DNA of 27,829 bases from a virus: IMG/VR virus record IMGVR_UViG_3300023284_001347, positions 1-27,829 of that record. One strand, given 5' to 3'. The position numbers and the translations under genes were made by a program. The stretch's first letter is position 1, and each line of letters begins with the position of its first letter. The notes under the pieces were generated by a model, which was not told the origin of the DNA, did not search any database, and saw only the letters and a list, made by a program, of their open reading frames with translations. Positions 16,148 to 23,682 of the stretch are shown here, piece by piece.

Positions 16148-16558
16148 TTAATCCAGGGTTATATATAAAGCCCCAGCCGAGAAACTAGGGATATCATCGG
16201 TTGAAACTACTTTAAATGTCGTGACCGTACCCCAAGCTAGAAGATTTCCGCCAGTTGAAGTGTCAAAAATTCCGAAAGCCTCAATCGTTGTCCAAGCTGC
16301 CGTTGCCGTTGCGAAAGTAATAGCGGCTGAATTGTCAACTGTGGTGGTTCCACCAGCACTTGTCGTTCCAACATTCCATGCGTCAGAAGTAACGCGCGCA
16401 TAACCTCCTGTAGCCACTTCCGTTCCTCCCCCTGTATCCGATGGCACGGCTGTGAATAACGCACAAAACAAATTTGTAGGTCTAGTATAAGCAGCCCCTG
16501 TCGGAAAAATATGATCCAGCATTTCTCTTTCTAAAAAATCAGAAAATGAACCAGCCAT
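16148..16558 (-). CDS. Phage tail-fibre-associated small protein
   Basis: A 136-residue protein of a type that is very common beside phage fibre genes. Its pattern is a short helix (FSDFLEREMLDHIF), then PTNLFCALFTAVPSDTGGGTEV and GGYARV, followed by a Thr/Ala-rich beta sandwich that ends in FSAGALYITLD. The family has no firm biochemical role and is probably structural. AGGAGG lies before ATG 16558. It opens the appendage block after the sugar genes. Confidence 0.65.
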   Translation of the reverse strand: MAGSFSDFLEREMLDHIFPTGAAYTRPTNLFCALFTAVPSDTGGGTEVATGGYARVTSDAWNVGTTSAGGTTTVDNSAAITFATATAAWTTIEAFGIFDTSTGGNLLAWGTVTTFKVVSTDDIPSFSAGALYITLD

Positions 16559-16586
16559 TTAAATACCCTCCTATAATAAAAGTTCT

Positions 16587-17978
16587 CTAAACTTCCTCCT
16601 TCGCCAAGTCAATATACGGCGCATCTTTTGAATGCGGGGTAGTATATTTATTCCCGTTGTCGTTTAATTCATCCTGTGTCGGTATTTTTGACATAATAAA
16701 ACCCTGCCAATTGAAACACTCCTCAAAGCGCATCGGATTAATACATTTAACCATCTCAAGTAAATCCCCGGCCTTCTTGTAGAATTCCTCTGCCTCTTTG
16801 AGCCCTTTTGATTTATGTATTTTTTGACCAAGCGACAAATGGGCCATGGCTAAATGAGAGATCACATTTTCATCGTGTGGTTTAAGATCAAGAACGCCAG
16901 TCAATTCAGAAATACATTCCTCAAAGCGTTCATATTGATAAAAAAACAAGCCCCTTTGGACATCGAAAAGAATTGTATTTGGACAACTCTTTTCACCTAC
17001 CTCTAAAATCTGTAACTGTTTGTCAAGATCCTTGAAATGTTTAGTAGCTTCTCCCAAATACGCATCCACAAATCTTGGATATAACCGGATAGCCTCTGAA
17101 AAGTTTCCTTTCTGATATTGCAATGCCGCCCGTTTCATATCCCATAACTGCTCCATTACATGTTGGGAATTCGGCATCTTATCGTCTGGTTTTAAATCGT
17201 TCGATGGTTCAATAAGCATCGTCCATCCATACATCCTTTTATTCTCAGATATAATTTTATAACCAGTTACATCCAGAAGTCTTTGAAGGTGCCACCTAGA
17301 CCACGCATTGATATGATCTGGGTGAAAATGCTCATCGAAGGTATCGAATGTCCCGCCACCCCAACGCATCATCTCCTCCATCCAAATAGGAGTAGCAATA
17401 TAGAGACTCCCGCCGGCTTTGATAGTTGGTTTGAGTTTCAATAAAAGTTCTTTCGGATCTGGGATATGCTCTAAAGTGTGATAGATGCAAACAAGATCGT
17501 ATTTCTTTTTAAAATCGAAATCTTTTGAAACATTGATATCAAAAGCGTGTTTAGCATAACGCCTATAAGTGGTGGTCAACTCTGATCCTGTTATATCCTT
17601 TATTTTAAACTTATCCCGTATCCATCTTAGAAAATAACCTATCCCTGATCCAATCTCTCCAACGCTTATCTCCTCTGCTTTCTTATTTTTGAGAAGTTCC
17701 TTGATCCAAGGATTTAAAAATTTATCGTGATAACCAACTTTACGGTTTGTTGTCAGAAGATTCTTAATATTAACCTGAATGCTATCCCTATAAGACTTGT
17801 CGTAATAGGTTTCATATTCAGACACGTCATGAAATCTATCAAAGGTGATAAATCCACATTGCTTACAGACCATCATATTTTCAGCTTTGGCCCGGAAGAT
17901 ATCAGCGTCCATCCATTCTTTTCCGTCACATATGAAACATGTTTTATCTATTTTCTTGAGTTCTAAGCCAGGCAGCAT
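16587..17978 (-). CDS. Zinc-ribbon class I methyltransferase with C-terminal TPR region
   Basis: A 463-residue protein in three parts. Residues 14-41 hold two CxxC pairs (C14, C17, C38, C41), a zinc ribbon. Residues about 95-210 are a SAM-dependent methyltransferase: motif I GEIGSGIGYF (107-116), an acidic strand end at ITGSELT, HTLEHIPDP (167-175) and GGSLYIATP (189-197), as in the Methyltransf_23 group found in surface-sugar clusters. Residues about 280-430 have helical pairs that look like TPR repeats. Similar enzymes modify sugars in O-antigen or capsule gene clusters. It overlaps the epimerase gene by 35 bases. The substrate is unknown; methylation of a sugar or of a protein-bound glycan is inferred. 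Confidence 0.75.
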   Translation of the reverse strand: MLPGLELKKIDKTCFICDGKEWMDADIFRAKAENMMVCKQCGFITFDRFHDVSEYETYYDKSYRDSIQVNIKNLLTTNRKVGYHDKFLNPWIKELLKNKKAEEISVGEIGSGIGYFLRWIRDKFKIKDITGSELTTTYRRYAKHAFDINVSKDFDFKKKYDLVCIYHTLEHIPDPKELLLKLKPTIKAGGSLYIATPIWMEEMMRWGGGTFDTFDEHFHPDHINAWSRWHLQRLLDVTGYKIISENKRMYGWTMLIEPSNDLKPDDKMPNSQHVMEQLWDMKRAALQYQKGNFSEAIRLYPRFVDAYLGEATKHFKDLDKQLQILEVGEKSCPNTILFDVQRGLFFYQYERFEECISELTGVLDLKPHDENVISHLAMAHLSLGQKIHKSKGLKEAEEFYKKAGDLLEMVKCINPMRFEECFNWQGFIMSKIPTQDELNDNGNKYTTPHSKDAPYIDLAKEEV

Positions 17979-18804
17979 AAAGTTTTATCCCTTCTTTTAT
18001 TTTTATCTCAGGTTTCCAATTCAAAAGCGCTTGAGTCAATTTGTAGGCTGGAGCCAGTTCATTTTGTAAATCCCCTTTTCGTTTTTCTTTGTGTATTACA
18101 GAAACATCTCCTATATTTTGCCTTACAAGATCGGCCAATTCTTTCACTGAAATGTCCTCATCCCCGCAGATATCTAAAATCTCATCTTTCAATGGAATAT
18201 GCCTATTGACTAATTTCTCACAAGCCAAAGCAAGATCATTAATGTACAAATAACACCTTGTAGGTGTTCCCTCACCGAAAATTGTAATGGGTTCACCTTT
18301 CAAGGCCTTACCAACAAAATTACATAGTGCCGTTCCGCTTCTGGCACCTGGCCCGTACAATGTCCCAAGCCTGACGATACAAGTCGATATTGAATAAGTA
18401 GCGGACCATGATTGACATACCATCTCCCCTGCCAGCTTACTCATCGTGTAAGGATGAGCATTCTGTGGCCATCCCTCACACCAAGCAGAACTCATATAAT
18501 AGAAATCAGGGATTTTCTTTTTCTTTACCCATTCCAGAACATTGGCTGTTCCGACAATATTGCTTTCTATGGCTTCAACAGGATTCTCATGAACAACATT
18601 CACATTTGCAGAAGCGGCAAAGTGTAAAACGATATCCACATAAGGCAAATTAAGCCCATGGTTGCAAATATTCCATCCCATGACTCCTTTTTTCGCATAT
18701 GCAAGGGCCGGTTTATCTATCCTCGTAATTTCGTGATCCTTACTTAAATAATTGGCAACGTAGTTTCCAAGCCACCCTTCACTTCCCGTAATCGCTACCC
18801 TCAT
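17944..18804 (-). CDS. NAD-dependent nucleotide-sugar epimerase/dehydratase (extended SDR)
   Basis: ATG 18804 (286 residues) is preferred to ATG 18828 because it has AGGAGG just upstream and places the cofactor loop at the N-terminus as usual. The Rossmann motif is GSEGWLG (residues 7-13). A catalytic Ser lies in MSSAW, and the Tyr-Lys pair is YTMSK. Later parts include RLGTLYGPGARSG and GTPTRCYLYINDLALA, a typical sugar-nucleotide pattern. Family members convert UDP- or dTDP-sugars by 4-epimerisation, dehydration or reduction. The substrate cannot be read from sequence. It starts the stretch after the structured gap, with the methyltransferase gene overlapping its end, so both probably modify the same sugar. 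Confidence 0.85.
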   Translation of the reverse strand: MRVAITGSEGWLGNYVANYLSKDHEITRIDKPALAYAKKGVMGWNICNHGLNLPYVDIVLHFAASANVNVVHENPVEAIESNIVGTANVLEWVKKKKIPDFYYMSSAWCEGWPQNAHPYTMSKLAGEMVCQSWSATYSISTCIVRLGTLYGPGARSGTALCNFVGKALKGEPITIFGEGTPTRCYLYINDLALACEKLVNRHIPLKDEILDICGDEDISVKELADLVRQNIGDVSVIHKEKRKGDLQNELAPAYKLTQALLNWKPEIKIKEGIKLYAAWLRTQENR

Positions 18805-18816
18805 AAACCTCCTAAT

Positions 18817-18876
18817 AAAAAAGGCCATACAGGAAAAACTCTCCCATATGGCCTATCAAAGCTTTTGTATGGCCTT
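18817..18876 (-). terminator. Terminator-like hairpin with competing alternative, before epimerase start
   Basis: On the minus strand a 5' arm AAGGCCATAC (18876-18867) can pair perfectly over 10 bp with GTATGGCCTT (18830-18821), followed by TTTTTT (18822-18817) and ATTAGGAGG. A second copy, AGGCCATA (18854-18847), can pair with the same 3' arm over 8 bp. The two stems exclude each other. The T run then leads directly into the epimerase ribosome binding site. It may end transcripts from the GHKL gene or tune entry into the epimerase gene. Confidence 0.55.
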
Positions 18877-18881
18877 AGTTT

Positions 18882-18914
18882 AAAAGGCGTATCAACTTGC
18901 GAAGTATCGCCTTT
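18882..18914 (-). terminator. Second hairpin with short T run in the 18805-18990 gap
   Basis: The minus strand reads AAAGGCG (18914-18908), an inner stem ACTT-CGC-AAGT, then CGCCTTTT (18889-18882). The outer stem is 7 bp, the inner one 4 bp, and four Ts form the end. It lies some 75 bases after the GHKL stop codon and 6 bases before the next hairpin. The tandem layout is like that of double terminators. The gap 18805-18990 holds no gene I can support. Confidence 0.45.
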
Positions 18915-18990
18915 AAATCTCTAATGATGCTTAAAACAATTTCCTTATGGTTAGGTTTTAATTGAATCTCCTTTAGTTAGTTTGCGACTA

Positions 18991-20439
18991 TCACTCATTT
19001 CCAAAAATCTGTTGTCTCGCCTGATACCCTATTTTCGCTAATAGCTGACTATATTTTTCTGAAGTCGTGTCAGTTTCAGATTTAACATATTTTTCAAACC
19101 GCAGAGGCAATTGTCCTGTTTTATTTATGACCCCATAATTTGCAATTAATCCAATAATGTTACTCAAAAAAGAAAATCTTTTTTCTGGCCCTGTTGGAGG
19201 TTTTCTTAAAGCTTTAACAAGCGGATCATTTTGGGAAACCTTTATCGTTTTTACCCTACCGTTAAAATCTAATTTTCCAAATCCATCATCTTCCGACAAA
19301 TCACAAAATATTATTTGTACTGCCCCCATACCTATATTATTTAAAACCTTATCTCCAACCTGGATATTCTTTGCCTTTTGCCGTTTTCTTTTATCCTCTG
19401 GATCTACAGTCCCTTTCGTATCACCTTCTCCTCTTTTTTCCTTCTCTTTTAGAGTATCTAATAATTTACTTAGATCCTCATTGACTTGATTCTGAAAAAG
19501 ATCAGAAGAAAATTGATCAGCCGCCTCATGCGCCATTTGAAGAACTGGTTTACAAATATTCTCAACCGTTGTTTCCAATTCCTCCTTTAAATCTGCAAGG
19601 TCGTCTTTATTTTTAGTCAAATTCCAGTCATCTGATAAATCCACCCAACCCGCAATTCTTTCAAAATTATAATCCCCACATCCGAATCCAGTTGATGATA
19701 AATTGGAAATCACCCGGTATTTGTAACGGTAGGTTAAGCCACACCTTGGGTTTTCAACTCCAGTTGGAACGATTCCAATGTTAATCTTTATTTCCTTTCC
19801 TTTAACATATCCAGAGGCCTCCAAGATGTTCTGTCTTTGGGGCCATTTAAATGCTTTCAAAACAAATTTAGATTCATTCAGCTTAGAAAGTTTTATCCTC
19901 GCTCCGTCTTCAATTGCCAGACTATATGTAAAACCAAGCCAATTAATTAATTTTTCAAATGCCTTCCCTTCAGGGAATCTTTTCCCTCTATCAAAATCTA
20001 TTTTCTCAAAAACGATTGACGTCCCTATTTCTTCGTTTTCTGATTTATTTATAATTGGATCAGGGATATACCAGTCTGGGGTCTTTGAAATCCTATGCCA
20101 ATCGGCTTCTACTTCAAATGTTTTACCTTTGCTTGTTGTCTTAATAATTGTCCTTCCCCACAACCAAACAGCGACATCTTTACAGCCAATTCCATAACGT
20201 CCAATCATTCTTTTTCCTTCGTGTGGTTCGTGCATGCCAGGAGTGACTAAAGCCAATACATTTTTACAACCTATTCCGTTATCCTCAATTTTTAAGTACC
20301 TGTGACCCCACTTTATTTCAATGTCTTTTGAATCTGCGTCTAATGAATTATCAATTAATTCTCCAAGCATAATCTTCCAGTCTTGCCGACAGTTCCTCAT
20401 TGATTCTAAAATGTGTGGTGTAGGACATACGTTAGCCAT
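18991..20439 (-). CDS. GHKL-type ATPase (Hsp90/MORC/MutL-like)
   Basis: A 482-residue protein whose first ~190 residues carry the full GHKL ATP-binding set: N box ELIDNSLDA (27-35) with catalytic Glu and Mg-binding Asn, G1 box IEDNGIGC (51-58), and lid G2 box GRYGIGCKD (80-88). A middle domain follows (about 200-300), then a helical region with a charged KEKEKRGEGDTKG linker near 345, and a C-terminal domain of about 130 residues (KNIQVGDKVLNN onward). There is no nuclease or kinase motif. MORC-like GHKL ATPases occur in bacterial restriction and defence islands and in phages. It starts at ATG 20439 with GGAGGT and overlaps the upstream helical protein by 8 bases, so the two are translated together. 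Confidence 0.85.
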   Translation of the reverse strand: MANVCPTPHILESMRNCRQDWKIMLGELIDNSLDADSKDIEIKWGHRYLKIEDNGIGCKNVLALVTPGMHEPHEGKRMIGRYGIGCKDVAVWLWGRTIIKTTSKGKTFEVEADWHRISKTPDWYIPDPIINKSENEEIGTSIVFEKIDFDRGKRFPEGKAFEKLINWLGFTYSLAIEDGARIKLSKLNESKFVLKAFKWPQRQNILEASGYVKGKEIKINIGIVPTGVENPRCGLTYRYKYRVISNLSSTGFGCGDYNFERIAGWVDLSDDWNLTKNKDDLADLKEELETTVENICKPVLQMAHEAADQFSSDLFQNQVNEDLSKLLDTLKEKEKRGEGDTKGTVDPEDKRKRQKAKNIQVGDKVLNNIGMGAVQIIFCDLSEDDGFGKLDFNGRVKTIKVSQNDPLVKALRKPPTGPEKRFSFLSNIIGLIANYGVINKTGQLPLRFEKYVKSETDTTSEKYSQLLAKIGYQARQQIFGNE

Positions 20440-21082
20440 TTTTAATACCTCCGCCGATGCTCTCTGCTACTGATATTAGGATTTGAGCTATTTTGAAATG
20501 CGTTTTTTTTGGGCATCTGTCTAATTCCCTATTCACAAAATCACTGATCCTCGATCTTGCTTTCATTGAATCCCAAACCACATCTTCATTGTAGGTTGGA
20601 TTATGGTCTATTTTTGTTTTTGGAAGTATTGCCTTTAAAAACCGAGCAGTGCTTAATTCAGTTCCGTTGGATTGTAATTTTCCTAAAGCGGTTTCAAATT
20701 CTTTGTCTGGGATGGATTTCAATTTTCTCGATCTTGCTGAAATTTCTTTCGTCAAACCAAGTTCTGCAATTGTGGGGGTTGAATTAATGGGTGGTTGACT
20801 ACCTCTACCACCCGTCTTTTTCTTGAATTGTCCAGCTTCACCCTTATTCTTCTCCCCCCCCTCCAATATCTCGCCTAGCTTCCGCTCCGCCCTTATTTTG
20901 TATTCGGCGGCCCTGTTGATTAATTCAAAGCTTGCCCCGATCCGCTTTGCATATACCCTAGCAGCCTCGGAAATGTCAGATAATTGCTTGGCCTCAGATA
21001 CCGTTTTACATTCAGCTAAAAGCTGTGTGCATTTGCTGAGTTTTACCAAAACTTGATCGTTTGGAGTTTGGTCTTTCACCAC
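20432..21082 (-). CDS. Helical phage protein, partner of the GHKL ATPase
   Basis: A 216-residue protein of a kind frequent in phages, prophages and integrative elements but without a named function. The pattern TVSEAKQLSDISEAARVYAKR, then INRAAEYKIRAERKLGEIL, then PTIAELGLTKEISARSRKLKSIP and a following ETALGKL is recognisable. The helices around 25-75 and 110-150 suggest DNA binding, with ELGLTKEISARSRKL resembling a helix-turn-helix as in ParB-type proteins. The start is GTG 21082 or GTG 21079. Its last 8 bases are the first codons of the GHKL gene (ATGGCTAA). It may direct the ATPase to DNA; this is inference. Confidence 0.7.
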   Translation of the reverse strand: MVKDQTPNDQVLVKLSKCTQLLAECKTVSEAKQLSDISEAARVYAKRIGASFELINRAAEYKIRAERKLGEILEGGEKNKGEAGQFKKKTGGRGSQPPINSTPTIAELGLTKEISARSRKLKSIPDKEFETALGKLQSNGTELSTARFLKAILPKTKIDHNPTYNEDVVWDSMKARSRISDFVNRELDRCPKKTHFKIAQILISVAESIGGGIKNG

Positions 21083-21103
21083 AATTCCACTTTAATCTTA
21101 ACT

Positions 21104-21922
21104 CTATTTTGCATAATCTTTATTCCAGACAAATTGGAAAGACGCCTTTCTCCATAATTTTTCGTATTCATCCAACGGATAAGCCTGCTCTGCATCACTC
21201 AAACTCTTCTCAGGTTCTGGATGCACCTCACACAAAAATCCATCTGCACCGGCCACTATCCCGGCCAGTGTCATGGATTCAACTAAATCACGCCTTCCTG
21301 TTCCGTGAGATCCATCAACCAATATAGGCAATCCAGTCATCCTCTTAACAGCAGCAATCAAGGAAATGGACAGATCCCACCTTACATGGTTCATATGTGT
21401 GGATGATCCACGTTCAATTAGAATCGCATTTGTCTTCCCGTTCCTGACTAAATACTCAGCCGCGCCTAAGAACTCATCAAGCGTTGCACCCATATTTCTT
21501 TTTAGTGTAACTGTCTTTTCCTGGTAAGACAGAACATTTAACAACCGATAATCCTGCATATGCCTTGCACCAACTTGAAAAGCATCCACATAATCATCTA
21601 AAAAGTCTATGTCGTCACATCCAAACACTTCAGAGATAATCTTAAGATTATGTCTATGTGCCACATCCGAGAACATCGTTAATTTTCCTATATCAAGCCC
21701 GAAATCTTTCGGTGGGTAAGTACCGGCTCTAACCACTCCCCCGCGCATGTAGGTACAACCGACACGGCTTAATTCCAACGCGATTGTTTCAACTTGGTTT
21801 TTGTCTTCAATAGAGCAAGGCCCTGCAATGACTATCATTTCTTGTTCTTTGTGAGGAATGGATAGGACCGTAGGATAGTTAGGTTTAGGGCCCCAGGATC
21901 TTTTATGATCCAATTCACTCAT
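21104..21922 (-). CDS. Divergent type I DAHP synthase / keto-sugar-acid synthase
   Basis: A 272-residue TIM-barrel enzyme of the DAHP synthase / KDO-8-P synthase superfamily, which joins phosphoenolpyruvate to an aldose phosphate. The metal ligands are all present: Cys36 in GPCSIED, His206 in VDGSHGTGRRD, Glu232 in CEVHP and Asp243 in LSDAEQ. GARHMQ (118-123), LKRNMGAT (140-147) and ERGSST (170-175) are also retained. The substrate loop is changed: after RGG (60-62) it reads VVRAGTYPP instead of the usual AFKPRTSPY, so the Lys and Arg that bind substrate phosphates in DAHP synthase are altered. No feedback ACT or other regulatory domain is present. It overlaps the 100-residue gene as ATGA. 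It is probably active, with a substrate that may not be erythrose-4-phosphate. Confidence 0.85.
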   Translation of the reverse strand: MSELDHKRSWGPKPNYPTVLSIPHKEQEMIVIAGPCSIEDKNQVETIALELSRVGCTYMRGGVVRAGTYPPKDFGLDIGKLTMFSDVAHRHNLKIISEVFGCDDIDFLDDYVDAFQVGARHMQDYRLLNVLSYQEKTVTLKRNMGATLDEFLGAAEYLVRNGKTNAILIERGSSTHMNHVRWDLSISLIAAVKRMTGLPILVDGSHGTGRRDLVESMTLAGIVAGADGFLCEVHPEPEKSLSDAEQAYPLDEYEKLWRKASFQFVWNKDYAK

Positions 21923-22221
21923 CTTTTTCTCAACTTCATTGGCTCAGTATGTGTATGATGACCGATAGATTTATCAATTCTCCAATAACCTTCCCCGCTA
22001 GAAAAACCATTAGCAGACGCTCTTGTTTCAGCTTCATAAAAAAGAACAGTCTGTTTTCTGACTAAATCTTTTTCTTCTTCAATGGTTAATTCTCTCTCTG
22101 GCTTCTGTTGAGTCGCCCGGATTGCTTTTAAGCCATCCACTAACAAGGTATCAGACCAAAAAGGGACAATAATCCTCAATCTTGTCAAAGAACATGTCAT
22201 CAAGTTTATTTTCTGACTCAT
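21919..22221 (-). CDS. Unknown 100-residue protein coupled to DAHP synthase
   Basis: A 100-residue protein that I do not recognise. It has an N-terminal strand region (INLMTCSLTRLRIIVPFW), a charged helix (PERELTIEEEKDLVRKQ), and a His/Arg-rich end with GHHTHTEPMKLRKR. It overlaps both neighbours as ATGA, so it is tightly tied to glycosyltransferase and keto-sugar synthase genes. I looked for chorismate mutase and small binding-protein motifs and saw none. Confidence 0.6.
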   Translation of the reverse strand: MSQKINLMTCSLTRLRIIVPFWSDTLLVDGLKAIRATQQKPERELTIEEEKDLVRKQTVLFYEAETRASANGFSSGEGYWRIDKSIGHHTHTEPMKLRKR

Positions 22222-23513
22222 ATGACCTTATACACAAAATCCCGGTAATCCGGCTGTGTTTTGGAAAGAGACGTTTCCGTTTGATAATAGATCCATGTCG
22301 GAATATTTAGTTCCTGATATTTGTATCTTTTAGACATACGGTTGAAAAACTCTAATCCCTCCCATGCCCTCAACCCGTCACAGAATTTTAGTTCATGAAA
22401 CATCCAAGCACGAACCATAGCCCCACCCATATGGTGGGAGTAATTGTCAAACACTTCTCCGTGTTGATTCCTATAAGACGGATATATTACACAGAGATTA
22501 TTATCTTTTTTTATTACATCAACAAGCATTTGAAGTGCATGTGGTAAAAGTTCATCATCGGCATCGACGCGAATGTAATATTTTCCTTTAGCGTTCTTTA
22601 ATGCTCGATTGCAAGCAGATCCTAAACCCTCGTTCTTTCCTCCCATTAATTCTACTCTTCTATCGACCGTACATGATCCTATTTGGATAAATGTATTGTC
22701 TGTACTGCCATCATCATATAAAATATATTCAAAATCCTTGTATGTCTGATTCAAAACGGATTTAATAGTTCTCTCGATAGTCTTCTCAGCATTATGAGCG
22801 CAAGTATAAACCGTGACCTTTGGAAGGTGATTCATTGACAGGATTTCAGGATATAAGATTAGTTTCTCATAAATATTTCTATCGCTCATATCCCCTTCAC
22901 ACACATCAAAAAGCTTCTTGATTGTAAGAATGTCCTCTGGCCAATCCAAAGAAATCCTTCCTTTTATGTCAGAGGAGGAATGAAATGAAACCGCTTTTAT
23001 TTTTGCTTTAAGTTCTTGCCTTCTAAAAGCATAACTCAAATATTCAACATCCCGGTCTTTATGATATTCATACGCGCGCGTAAGGAAATCTTTAGAGACG
23101 ACTTCTGAATCAGTCCCACGCAGAACATCAGACATATAGGTATAATCTAATTTTCCTTCTTCATGATGTCTTAAGATTAATCCCATCAAAACCGTATCCA
23201 CAAACAAATCATCATGGGTCACTCTAACAACAGGATCAAACCCGTATTCCATAGATGCCCAAAAGAATCTCCCCAATGGATTTGTATCATGGCCTCTAAA
23301 AACCAGTGGTTTCAAATCCTTCGTTGCATCTATCAATGGGTCATCTTCATGACTAGATGGGATAGCAAGACAAACCGGATAATCAGATTCCATTAACCGT
23401 TTCACCAACCACCAAATAGCTGGCTTCCCGTAAAACTCAGTCAATGGCTTATTTGGTATTCGTCTTGATTTAACCCTTGAGCATAAAACTATTCCCGGTT
23501 TATTTTTTATCAT
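22218..23513 (-). CDS. Fusion of SpsF/KdsB-like cytidylyltransferase and family 2 glycosyltransferase
   Basis: ATG 23513 is preferred (431 residues) since AGGAAG lies 8 bases before it; an upstream GTG at 23522 lies inside the binding-site area. Residues about 5-215 match the CMP-sugar synthetase family (SpsF, KdsB): SRVKSRRIPNKPL at the start, PLGRFFWA, VVRVTHDDLFVD, and RISLDWPEDI near the end. Residues about 230-428 match GT2: VTVYTCAHNAEKTIERTI, YDDGSTDNT and RVDADDEL (the DxD metal site). The first domain would activate a keto sugar acid with CMP and the second transfer a sugar. The gene starts inside the 3' end of a small membrane protein gene. Substrate and acceptor are not known. Confidence 0.8.
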   Translation of the reverse strand: MIKNKPGIVLCSRVKSRRIPNKPLTEFYGKPAIWWLVKRLMESDYPVCLAIPSSHEDDPLIDATKDLKPLVFRGHDTNPLGRFFWASMEYGFDPVVRVTHDDLFVDTVLMGLILRHHEEGKLDYTYMSDVLRGTDSEVVSKDFLTRAYEYHKDRDVEYLSYAFRRQELKAKIKAVSFHSSSDIKGRISLDWPEDILTIKKLFDVCEGDMSDRNIYEKLILYPEILSMNHLPKVTVYTCAHNAEKTIERTIKSVLNQTYKDFEYILYDDGSTDNTFIQIGSCTVDRRVELMGGKNEGLGSACNRALKNAKGKYYIRVDADDELLPHALQMLVDVIKKDNNLCVIYPSYRNQHGEVFDNYSHHMGGAMVRAWMFHELKFCDGLRAWEGLEFFNRMSKRYKYQELNIPTWIYYQTETSLSKTQPDYRDFVYKVI

Positions 23514-23682
23514 CTGCTTCACTTCCTAATTGCTGTAACCTATTTCTAAATCCCCCTGGCCCGTCCGGGTCTTGCTGTAACCACCGCCATGCGTACCCGA
23601 TAAACGCTAACGCTCCTATTACAAGACCGAAAATAAACATGAAAAGAATAGAGAAAATAAACAAAAGTGGATCAATAGTCAT
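23500..23682 (-). CDS. Small single-pass membrane protein
   Basis: A 60-residue protein with one long membrane helix (about 6-31, LLFIFSILFMFIFGLVIG) and a polar tail with QQDPDGPGGFRNRLQQLG. It overlaps the radical SAM gene as ATGA and the next gene by 14 bases. It could anchor the neighbouring sugar enzymes at the membrane, or act in lysis or superinfection exclusion; the sequence does not decide. Confidence 0.6.
   Translation of the reverse strand: MTIDPLLFIFSILFMFIFGLVIGALAFIGYAWRWLQQDPDGPGGFRNRLQQLGSEADDKK

Noticed and set aside
18890-18950. TTGATA with a 17-base spacer to CCATAC as a promoter for the epimerase gene
   Set aside because: The -10 box is poor and lies in the hairpin arm; not enough to call.
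18875-18967. Open frame of 30 codons in the 18805-18990 gap encoding an amphipathic helix, after AAAGGAG
   Set aside because: It would need an ATT start directly touching the ribosome binding site, and the same bases form the hairpins, so a non-coding role fits better.
20432-21082. The 216-residue helical protein as small terminase subunit
   Set aside because: It is far from terL, follows sugar genes and resembles a widespread element protein rather than TerS.
21919-22221. The 100-residue protein as a chorismate mutase accompanying the DAHP synthase
   Set aside because: No AroQ or AroH motif could be matched, so I left it as unknown.
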